A stretch of 11,431 nt of DNA from an uncultured Lachnospiraceae bacterium (GTDB lineage Bacteria > Bacillota > Clostridia > Lachnospirales > Lachnospiraceae): the NCBI GenBank assembly GCA_910583965.1, contig CAJUAE010000103.1:1-11431 (forward strand), in the 5' to 3' direction. Position numbers and translations under genes: made by a program. The notes below the pieces were generated by a model, which searched no databases, was not told the origin of the DNA, and saw only the letters and a program-made list of their open reading frames with translations. Shown here one piece after another: positions 6,694 through 11,431 of this stretch; positions within the stretch are counted from its first letter, which is position 1; each line of letters starts with the position of its first letter.

Positions 6694-7241
6694 ATAATAC
6701 GCTCTTAAAGCTATGTATACAATCCTATATCTATATTTATTAAGGAAAATTTTAGTTACTTTTCATAGGTAATGTTACGATATTAAGGTCAAAAGATTAA
6801 TTTATGGAATAATTATTGTGAAATTGCATAACGACTAAATTGAAAAATATGTTTTACAATACTTTCATAGGTATTTTTAATGAAAATTGCACAATTCATT
6901 TTTAAAAGACCTTAGTATCATGTTATTATTTTGTAAGTTTAGATAAATAGGATCAATAAAAGCATTGTTAAATAGAATAATGAATATTTTTAAGAGAATT
7001 TGATTTGGATTTTAATATAAAATTAGAGCGTATTTAGCGTTTTTACAATGGCAGCAGTTGGTTACTTTTCATACCTACGCCAAAGTAGTGGGAATCATGC
7101 GCCAAAATGCTTGCCTTTTAGCATTTTGTGTGCAAAATCTGTTATAATTCACACCTCAATTATTTATAAGCTGATAAAAACTGGCGTTGGTGTGAATTGT
7201 AACAGCAGTTGGAAAGACGGAATAAAAAAGTATGATAATTA
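6694..7241. other. Gene-poor intergenic region
   Basis: Very AT-rich sequence with no convincing gene. The frame at 7048-7272 (+) has no ribosome-binding site and runs through the palindromic unit. GTTACTTTTCATA occurs twice (6755-6767 and 7061-7073), and ATATTAAGGTC (6780-6790) is the near-inverse of GACCTTAGTAT (6908-6918). The right third is the repeat-like unit at 7052-7212. I see no tRNA and no riboswitch. Confidence 0.6.
7052..7212. repeat. Palindromic repeat-like unit bounded by short direct repeats
   Basis: CAGCAGTTGG occurs at 7052-7061 and 7203-7212. Between them lie a 9-bp perfect hairpin, CAAAATGCT (7103-7111) with AGCATTTTG (7120-7128), and a 15-bp inverted repeat with one wobble, GTTATAATTCACACC (7141-7155) with GGTGTGAATTGTAAC (7189-7203). 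The unit is less AT-rich than its flanks. This could be a small non-coding repeat or a worn-down mobile element; no transposase is present. Confidence 0.45.
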
Positions 7242-7270
7242 TTGCAATTTTAATAGAACTATGGTATTAT
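7242..7270 (+). promoter_or_regulatory. Candidate promoter for the zinc-ribbon gene
   Basis: TTGCAA (7242-7247) and TATTAT (7265-7270) are separated by 17 nt. The expected start near 7277 gives a leader of about 72 nt, which contains a small hairpin, GCCTGC-TAAA-GTAGGC, near 7289-7304. Confidence 0.5.
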
Positions 7271-7348
7271 AAAATTGTAATTTTGAGTGCCTGCTAAAGT
7301 AGGCGAATAGGCATTAGGGTTAAAGATTTAAGGAATGAGTAAGTAAAT

Positions 7349-7504
7349 ATGGGACGAAAAACAAAAGAGAAAGATATGCTGGAATATATTTGTCCAAAGT
7401 GCAAAACAAAAATTACTGTAGAAAAAGGGAAAAGAGTACCATCATTATATTGTAAGAATTGTATGAAATCGAAGCAGTTGACTATGTTAAGGTTGATATA
7501 TTAG
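7349..7504 (+). CDS. Small zinc-ribbon protein (51 aa)
   Basis: This short frame begins MGRKTKEKD and carries two CxxC pairs: CPKC (residues 15-18) and CKNC (35-38), 16 residues apart. That is the layout of a treble-clef or zinc-ribbon knuckle, so it probably binds one Zn2+. The protein is very basic (many Lys, few acidic residues), suggesting contact with nucleic acid or the ribosome; this is inference. The ribosome-binding site is weak: AAGGA (7330-7334) is 14 nt from the ATG. A candidate promoter (7242-7270) and a strong terminator (7554-7586) bracket it as a single-gene transcript. I do not recognise the family. The cysteine spacing makes chance unlikely, but only comparison with homologues would settle it. 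Confidence 0.65.
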   Translation: MGRKTKEKDMLEYICPKCKTKITVEKGKRVPSLYCKNCMKSKQLTMLRLIY

Positions 7505-7553
7505 AAAACGAATCAATCAACCAAAGAATCAGCAGAAACGGTTTTAGGATATT

Positions 7554-7586
7554 AAAAGCAGGAAGTCTAAAGATTTCCTGCTTTTT
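7554..7586. terminator. Bidirectional rho-independent terminator
   Basis: AAAAGCAGGAAGTC (7554-7567) pairs with GATTTCCTGCTTTT (7572-7585) around a TAAA loop: 14 bp with one G-T wobble, ending in TTTTT (7582-7586). The A-run on the left arm serves as the U-tract for the opposite strand. It lies between the zinc-ribbon gene (+) and the stop of the ABC permease (-, 7588) and probably ends both transcripts. Confidence 0.92.
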
Positions 7587-7587
7587 G

Positions 7588-8412
7588 TTATATTTTCTTT
7601 TCTAGTAGATTCAGAAGTGCATAGATGCCCATCGCAATAATACAGAGAATAACAATACTTAAAATAACCATATCTAGTTTAAAAACTTGGCTTCCATAGA
7701 TAATGAGATATCCCAATCCCTTTCTTCCGGCAAGAAATTCTCCAATAATTACTCCCACTAAGGCAAGACCAATGTTGACTTTAGAGAGAGAAATAAAAGT
7801 AGGAATATTTCCTGGAAATACAACTTTAGTAAAAGCTTGTAGTTTTGTACCACCTAAGGTCTCAATTAGTTTTAGACGTTCCGGATCAGTTTGTGCGAAT
7901 GATTGATATAAATTTAAAATACAACCAAATATACCAACAGATATTCCACATAGAATAATGGTACGAGTGCCTGTACCTAGCCATACGATGATTAGTGGAG
8001 CCAGTGCGGATTTTGGTAGGCTGTTAAGTACAATTAGAAACGGCTCAAACATTTTTTCTAGGGAAGGATAAAACCAGAAAAAGGTAGCTGTTAATACAGA
8101 AAGAGCAATAATTAGTAAAAAACTGATTCCTGATTCTAAAAGAGTAATGCCAATATGACTTAATAGCGACATATCTTTTATATCATGCCAAAATAATTGT
8201 GCGATTGCAATAGGGGAGCTAAAATAAAAACGGTCAATCCAACCTAAATCAGATGATACTTGCCAAAGCATTATAAAAGCTACAAATAGTAAAATTCTAC
8301 TCCAGAAGATATATAATTTTTGCAGTTTCTGGTGACGCAGAAAATTCTTTTGGCCAGGTGTAAGTGCGGCCATGTTTAAATTATTTTCATATTTCGATTT
8401 CGGTGTTTTCAT
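7588..8412 (-). CDS. ABC transporter permease, nitrate/sulfonate/taurine (SsuC/TauC) type
   Basis: This 274-residue inner-membrane permease of a BPD-type importer has about six hydrophobic segments (near 36-53, 95-115, 124-143, 150-170, 214-230 and 247-268). The cytoplasmic EAA-like loop ETLGGTKLQAFTKVVFPGNIP (about 184-204) is the coupling site for the ATPase. LPKSALAPLIIVWLGTG (132-148) is characteristic of the SsuC/TauC/ThiX group. The frame extends to 8439, but the ATG at 8412 has GGAGGG (8422-8427) 9 nt upstream. It overlaps the ATPase gene by 26 bp, so the two are translationally coupled. The substrate cannot be read from the permease; sulfonate, taurine, nitrate and pyrimidine-type precursors are all carried by this class. 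Confidence 0.93.
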   Translation of the reverse strand: MKTPKSKYENNLNMAALTPGQKNFLRHQKLQKLYIFWSRILLFVAFIMLWQVSSDLGWIDRFYFSSPIAIAQLFWHDIKDMSLLSHIGITLLESGISFLLIIALSVLTATFFWFYPSLEKMFEPFLIVLNSLPKSALAPLIIVWLGTGTRTIILCGISVGIFGCILNLYQSFAQTDPERLKLIETLGGTKLQAFTKVVFPGNIPTFISLSKVNIGLALVGVIIGEFLAGRKGLGYLIIYGSQVFKLDMVILSIVILCIIAMGIYALLNLLEKKI

Positions 8413-9181
8413 TTTGCATTTCCCTCCATATTTTATCAAAATATTCCTGAAAGAGTTTTGATTTTCTTATGTCTTCTCTTTGTATTCCATTCGTTTCAAA
8501 TTCGATTGGAATGACATCTTTTATCGCGCAGGGTGATTTTGTAAGTACAAAGACAATATCTGCCATAGAAATAGCTTCAGAGATATCGTGCGTTACAAGA
8601 ATTGCTGTTTTTTGTTCCGATTTGATAATATCATGAACATTTTTTGATACGTTAAGTCTAGTTTGATAATCAAGTGCGCTAAATGGTTCGTCAAGCAGCA
8701 AAAGGTCAGGGCGGATGGCAAGTGTTCGAATTAGAGCAATTCTCTGGCGCATTCCACCAGAGAGTGAAGACGGTTTTTGTTTTTTTACATTAGATAGATG
8801 ATATTTTTCTAATAAATTGTCCACCAGTTCTAAATTTTCTGTTGTTTTCTTTTTTTGTATCTCAAGACCAAGCATAATATTTTGGTATACTGTGCGCCAT
8901 TCTAATAAGTGGTCATGTTGTAGCATATATCCAACGCGTGGAGCGTTAAAGTCTTCAGAATAAAATGTAATAAAACCGCTTACTGGTTTTAGCAAATTAG
9001 CAATTAGAGAGAGAATTGTAGATTTACCGCAACCACTTGGACCGACTAATGCTGCAAAAACGCCTTTTTCAATTGAAAAATTTATGTCATTTAGAACCTT
9101 TACTTCACCAAGATTACTATAGTAAGAAAAATTTACGTGATCTAGACGGAGAAAAGGTTTCCCTTGGGGATTTTGGAACAT
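8387..9181 (-). CDS. ABC transporter ATP-binding protein, SsuB/TauB type
   Basis: This 264-residue ATPase drives the importer whose permease gene overlaps its 3' end. Visible motifs are Walker A GPSGCGKST (47-55), Q-loop Gln (about 88), signature LSGGMRQR (140-147), Walker B LLLLDEP (160-166, catalytic Glu about 165), D-loop SALD and the H-loop His (about 198). All are intact, so it should hydrolyse ATP. The frame extends to a TTG at 9244, but the ATG at 9181 is preferred: it is preceded by AGGCGG with a 9-nt spacer. No substrate-binding protein gene is encoded on either side in the window, which is unusual because these operons normally carry one. The upstream region carries several inverted repeats that could be operators. 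Confidence 0.95.
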   Translation of the reverse strand: MFQNPQGKPFLRLDHVNFSYYSNLGEVKVLNDINFSIEKGVFAALVGPSGCGKSTILSLIANLLKPVSGFITFYSEDFNAPRVGYMLQHDHLLEWRTVYQNIMLGLEIQKKKTTENLELVDNLLEKYHLSNVKKQKPSSLSGGMRQRIALIRTLAIRPDLLLLDEPFSALDYQTRLNVSKNVHDIIKSEQKTAILVTHDISEAISMADIVFVLTKSPCAIKDVIPIEFETNGIQREDIRKSKLFQEYFDKIWREMQNENTEIEI

Positions 9182-9252
9182 TTGCAAACGCCGCCTTTCA
9201 TTGATGCATTTCTGTATAGAATAGTATATGAAAAAAATATCCAACTGTGCGG

Positions 9253-9281
9253 TTGAATCATTAAAAATGATTCTGATTCAA
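9253..9281. promoter_or_regulatory. Compound inverted repeat upstream of the ABC operon
   Basis: TTGAATCA (9253-9260) and TGATTCAA (9274-9281) are perfect inverted arms. Inside, GAATCATT (9255-9262) also pairs with AATGATTC (9266-9273), and TGATTC is repeated in tandem at 9268-9273 and 9274-9279. So one left half-site faces two adjacent right half-sites. It lies 72 bp before the ATPase start codon, a likely place for a repressor or activator operator; the cognate regulator is unknown. Confidence 0.45.
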
Positions 9282-9540
9282 TCTATTTTTTATACATACA
9301 GAAGCAGAAAGGAAATTATGTAGCGAAAAATATTGTAAAAGTGTTAGAAAATTTTTTATGATAGACATTTTTTGTCCATGGCGTTTGTTATACTTTAATT
9401 TAAGAGTAAAGAAACAAAAATGGAAAGCTGATAAATAAGTAACCAAAGACAATATTACTTCTGAGAAAAAGATTTATGGAAATGGAGATTATAAAGCATT
9501 TAGACATATATACAGTTTTATGCCTTAATTGTACGTTAAA

Positions 9541-9577
9541 CAAAGGTGTTCACTGTAATATATTGTAAACACCTTTG
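9541..9577. repeat. Inverted repeat, possible weak terminator of the xre gene
   Basis: CAAAGGTGTT (9541-9550) and AACACCTTTG (9568-9577) are perfect 10-bp arms with a 17-nt spacer, and the symmetry extends a little further after one mismatch. It lies about 90 bp downstream of the xre stop codon. On the - strand it is followed by TTTAACG, a poor U-tract, so termination is uncertain; an operator is the alternative. Confidence 0.45.
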
Positions 9578-9597
9578 AGAAAGTATCGGTTATAATA

Positions 9598-9626
9598 AAA
9601 ATAAACCGAAAAATGGGATTGTGCAA
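9598..9626 (-). promoter_or_regulatory. Weak candidate promoter toward the ABC operon
   Basis: On the - strand TTGCAC (9621-9626) and TATTTT (9598-9603) are 17 nt apart. The match to consensus is modest. If used, transcription would start near 9591, putting the centre of the palindrome at 9635-9652 about 52 bp upstream, an activator-like position. The leader to the ATPase gene would be about 410 nt, so a nearer promoter may exist. Confidence 0.2.
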
Positions 9627-9634
9627 TATTGAGA

Positions 9635-9652
9635 TTGTGATTATAATCACAA
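9635..9652. promoter_or_regulatory. Perfect 18-bp palindrome of Crp/Fnr-family type
   Basis: TTGTGATTATAATCACAA is a perfect palindrome of the form TTGTGA-N6-TCACAA, the shape bound by Crp and by HcpR-type members of the Crp/Fnr family. It lies 14 bp beyond the xre stop codon. Such exact symmetry is unlikely by chance in a site this long, but the regulator and target gene are not shown by the sequence. Confidence 0.55.
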
Positions 9653-9666
9653 AAGGAAGACGCCTA

Positions 9667-9897
9667 TCATTTAAAAGTCAGCAGTGAACTGACTGGAATT
9701 TCCAGAGCATCGGCAAGATCCATCAAAGTATCCAATGATATGGAGGTTGGCATATTAGGAGCTTCAATATTGCTCATATGTGTGCGACTAATGCCTGCTA
9801 ATTCAGCAAGTTGTAATTGTGTTAAACCATGTAGTTTTCGATAGTAGGCAATGTTTAGCCCAAGCATTTTGTATTGTTGTTCACGGTTGTTATTCAT
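9667..9897 (-). CDS. Small Xre-family HTH transcriptional regulator
   Basis: This 76-residue protein is almost entirely one Cro/C1-type helix-turn-helix domain: LGLNIAYYRKLHGLTQLQLAELAGISRTHMSNIE (about 13-46), then the two closing helices SLDTLMDLADALEI. It should bind DNA as a dimer; there is no added ligand or peptidase domain. GAGGTG lies 9 nt before the ATG, so the start is well supported. It stands alone on the - strand, with the recombinase-like gene divergent from it some 510 bp away. Small Xre proteins are common regulators in integrated elements, but nothing here ties it to a specific operator. Confidence 0.92.
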   Translation of the reverse strand: MNNNREQQYKMLGLNIAYYRKLHGLTQLQLAELAGISRTHMSNIEAPNMPTSISLDTLMDLADALEIPVSSLLTFK

Positions 9898-10343
9898 ATT
9901 TTGTCACCTCTATATTTAGTTTAGCGGAAATAGTGGAAGGTTAAACAATAATTTTATTTGCAATTACAATCTTATAGATTGCCTAAAGCGACATTATATG
10001 ATAAAATAATTGTCAAAATAAGAAATGGTAATTTATAATAGTTTATGGAATTAAAAAGAAAAATGTTAAAAAAATTGTGTAAAAAGTAAGGGCGCAGTAT
10101 ATAGCCACATAGCAATCAATCAGACAGCATAAAATCATTTTGAAGGGACAGTCCTTTCGCACAGTGTTTTTTTCTAACTCGTTGCTATGGTAACACATAG
10201 ATAACAAAACTAGACCGCACACTTTTTTACGTAATATGTTTGAACTTACGCAAAAAACTCACCTCTTTTCACCACAATCCCTAAACTTTAAAAACAATCC
10301 CATTAATAAACCAAAAACAACACCCCTAAAAAGAAAGGGACGC
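9898..10343. other. Intergenic region between the xre and recombinase-like genes
   Basis: No convincing gene is present. The region holds the inverted repeat at 10223-10257 and a cluster of short symmetries: GGAC-A-GTCC near 10147-10155 and CTATG-GTAACA-CATAG near 10184-10199. From about 10258 the + strand becomes strongly C- and A-rich, unlike the rest of the window. I could not place a clear promoter for xre; TTTAAC with TAAACT at a 16-nt spacing is a weak possibility. Confidence 0.5.
10223..10257. repeat. Inverted repeat upstream of the recombinase-like gene
   Basis: TTTTTTACGTAA (10223-10234) and TTACGCAAAAAA (10246-10257) are 12-bp arms with one mismatch and an 11-nt spacer. It lies about 150 bp before the recombinase-like start. 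It could be a recombinase or regulator binding site, or a weak bidirectional terminator; the arms are AT-rich with only a CG core, which argues against an efficient terminator. Confidence 0.45.
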
Positions 10344-10373
10344 TTGAACAAATTATAATATTCATGATATACT
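10344..10373 (+). promoter_or_regulatory. Promoter of the recombinase-like gene
   Basis: TTGAAC (10344-10349) and TATACT (10368-10373) are 18 nt apart, and TGA immediately before the -10 box makes an extended -10. Transcription should begin near 10380, giving a short leader of about 29 nt that contains the ribosome-binding site GGAG (10397-10400). Confidence 0.7.
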
Positions 10374-10408
10374 ATCCTTATCTTATACTGTAGAAAGGAG
10401 CAAATTAA

Positions 10409-11356
10409 ATGGATTGTCCAATTAATACTAAAATTAATGATTCACATTTTACCAAGTTGTTAGCAGAGTATAAAACAACTCCTCAAGGAAAAAAAAATAC
10501 AGTTTCAGCATTACGAAAATTAGTGAATAGAAGTGGAAAAGAAATATTTTATATTACAAAAAATGATGCTAAAATTTTTTATGATTCTTGCATCAATGAT
10601 ATTCTTAATGGCACATATAAACCTTTATATATCAAAACACTGATACATTCCTTAAAAGCTTTTTATAAATATATAAATGAACTATCTGCGAACGACGAAT
10701 TAAAAGGAGAAACCTTTCCCTGCTGCCATAATGGAAATCCATTTGATGATATTATTATAACTATTCCTGATAAAATGGAATATCATGAGGCTGATTTTCC
10801 TTCAATGGAGAATATTGACGCTTTATTGTCTCTGTGTCCTACATTAAGTTTAAAAGCAGCTGTGTGTCTTGCATTTAAAATGTGTTTAACTATCAGTGAT
10901 ATTTCTACACTAAAAAAGAAGCAAATTGTTATGGACAGTGATAAAATGTATCTTAAATTCGTTTGTAAGAATGAACTTGGTGAATATCCTCGATATCTAG
11001 CAGTTCCTGATGACTTGTATTCTATGCTCCAACAATTATGTAATAATACCGAAGCCAGTTATGAATATTTATTGATATCTAAACGACATACACCATGTGC
11101 TGTTCGCACTTTAGAACATGCTTTGAATAAAGTAGTTACAGAAAACAATCTTGGAAATAATTTGACATTTTCTTCTCTTAGAAATATGGGAATACGAATT
11201 TTATTTAATAATGGTGCACTTCCACGAGAGGTTGCAGATTATTTAGGAATACAAGGCAAATGGCTTAGCCGGTACGAAAATGTTCCCCGATACCTAATAA
11301 AAGATGTAAATAAGTTTTCCAATATTGAAATTAAACAAACGTTATTTCAAGAATAA
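10409..11356 (+). CDS. Degenerate tyrosine recombinase (phage integrase-like) protein
   Basis: This 315-residue protein has tyrosine-recombinase architecture: an N-terminal SAM-like core-binding domain (about 11-95) and a C-terminal catalytic-type domain (about 130-295). Aligned by eye, the first catalytic Arg (usually in GLRISEL) is Thr161 in CLTISDI. The H-x-x-R box is SSLR, so His is Ser255 while Arg258 is kept. The His/Trp after LG is Ile281. The nucleophile position is Tyr289 in LSRYENV. With three of the main catalytic positions changed, strand exchange is doubtful; it may be a DNA-binding protein or an inactive relic. The reading frame is intact and AAAGGAG lies 8 nt before the ATG, with a good promoter upstream, so it is probably expressed. 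No excisionase or att sites were identified. The alignment needs a profile check. Confidence 0.8.
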   Translation: MDCPINTKINDSHFTKLLAEYKTTPQGKKNTVSALRKLVNRSGKEIFYITKNDAKIFYDSCINDILNGTYKPLYIKTLIHSLKAFYKYINELSANDELKGETFPCCHNGNPFDDIIITIPDKMEYHEADFPSMENIDALLSLCPTLSLKAAVCLAFKMCLTISDISTLKKKQIVMDSDKMYLKFVCKNELGEYPRYLAVPDDLYSMLQQLCNNTEASYEYLLISKRHTPCAVRTLEHALNKVVTENNLGNNLTFSSLRNMGIRILFNNGALPREVADYLGIQGKWLSRYENVPRYLIKDVNKFSNIEIKQTLFQE

Positions 11357-11387
11357 TCTTAATTAAATAGATACAATTTTATGAATA

Positions 11388-11429
11388 GGGCAAGAACACC
11401 CGCGACTTTAGTCGTGGGATGAATTGCTC
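11388..11429 (+). mobile_element. Nested hairpin resembling an IS200/IS605 end or omega-RNA 3' region
   Basis: The inner stem CCCGCGAC (11399-11406) pairs with GTCGTGGG (11411-11418) around a TTTA loop: 8 bp with one wobble. An outer stem GGGCAA (11388-11393) pairs with TTGCTC (11424-11429), one wobble, separated by symmetric 5-nt internal loops. A GC-rich stem with a TTTA loop preceded by AAGAAC is the look of IS200/IS605 right ends, where TnpB guide RNAs end. No tnpA or tnpB is in the window, and the coding sequence just upstream is the recombinase-like gene, so this is a solo end, a relic, or the edge of an element lying beyond the window. Confidence 0.5.
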
Positions 11430-11431
11430 GC

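Larger units (their letters stand above)
9182..9666. other. Intergenic region between the xre gene and the ABC operon
   Basis: This 485-bp AT-rich stretch has no convincing gene. It holds the compound inverted repeat at 9253-9281, the hairpin at 9541-9577 and the Crp/Fnr-like palindrome at 9635-9652, described separately. An extended -10 (TGTTATACT, 9386-9394) on the + strand has no good -35. A 30-codon frame at 9476-9568 (+) has no ribosome-binding site and is not called. Confidence 0.6.

Noticed and set aside
6780..6918. Distant inverted pair ATATTAAGGTC and GACCTTAGTAT
   Set aside because: Eleven-base arms with one mismatch and a spacer of about 117 bp; could be chance in AT-rich DNA and nothing else supports an element.
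7048..7272. 74-codon + strand frame in the gene-poor region
   Set aside because: No Shine-Dalgarno sequence, it runs through inverted repeats, and it overlaps the candidate promoter of the zinc-ribbon gene.
9386..9394. Extended -10 (TGTTATACT) suggesting a small RNA on the + strand
   Set aside because: No acceptable -35 partner and no terminator with a U-tract downstream, so a transcript cannot be supported.
9461..9467. CTGAGA, considered as part of a TPP riboswitch for the ABC importer
   Set aside because: It is on the strand opposite the ABC operon, and the other conserved TPP riboswitch segments are absent.
9476..9568. 30-codon + strand frame with a CLNC-type cysteine cluster
   Set aside because: No ribosome-binding site, its end lies inside the hairpin at 9541-9577, and the length is within chance expectation.
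1..11431. CRISPR array, tRNA or rRNA genes
   Set aside because: No regularly spaced repeats with unique spacers and no recognisable tRNA arms or rRNA segments were seen on either strand.

Overview
The window is AT-rich, with strong Shine-Dalgarno sequences (GGAGG type), sigma-A-like promoters, rho-independent terminators and gene families typical of low-GC Firmicutes. The protein style suggests a gut Clostridia, probably Lachnospiraceae; this is inference from composition and family resemblance, not from a marker gene.

Layout. Positions 1-78 may hold the last 25 codons of an unidentified + strand gene. A 65-nt imperfect hairpin (77-141) lies between it and tspO (172-645, -). Next is tyrA (728-1849, -), prephenate dehydrogenase with an ACT domain. 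A divergent intergenic region leads to a 696-aa EF-G paralogue (2316-4406, +). Its leader has a possible five-codon reading frame with its own Shine-Dalgarno sequence and hairpins that could compete for the ribosome-binding site. A strong terminator (4452-4489) separates it from a convergent two-component system: an OmpR-type response regulator (5878-6552, -) followed by its histidine kinase (4523-5848, -). Upstream of the regulator gene are two identical 10-bp sequences 11 bp apart plus a weaker third copy, as expected for an OmpR-family autoregulatory operator.

A gene-poor stretch of about 800 bp follows, containing a palindromic repeat-like unit (7052-7212). A 51-aa zinc-ribbon protein (7349-7504, +) has its own candidate promoter and a terminator shared with the convergent ABC operon. 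That operon (ATPase 8387-9181, permease 7588-8412, both -, overlapping by 26 bp) belongs to the nitrate/sulfonate/taurine importer class but has no substrate-binding protein here. Its upstream region holds a compound inverted repeat, a 10-bp-arm hairpin and a perfect 18-bp palindrome of the Crp/Fnr form TTGTGA-N6-TCACAA.

The right end is accessory-like: a small Xre regulator (9667-9897, -), an inverted repeat, and a 315-aa tyrosine-recombinase-like protein (10409-11356, +). This protein keeps the presumptive Tyr and the second Arg but appears to lack the first Arg and both catalytic His/Trp positions. The window ends in a nested hairpin (11388-11429) resembling the ends of IS200/IS605 elements, where TnpB guide RNAs terminate, although no tnpA or tnpB is present in the window.

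The genes do not form one pathway. The most notable items are the EF-G paralogue leader, the degenerate recombinase with its flanking structures, and the orphan IS605-like hairpin. I did not identify a complete new defence or mobile system.
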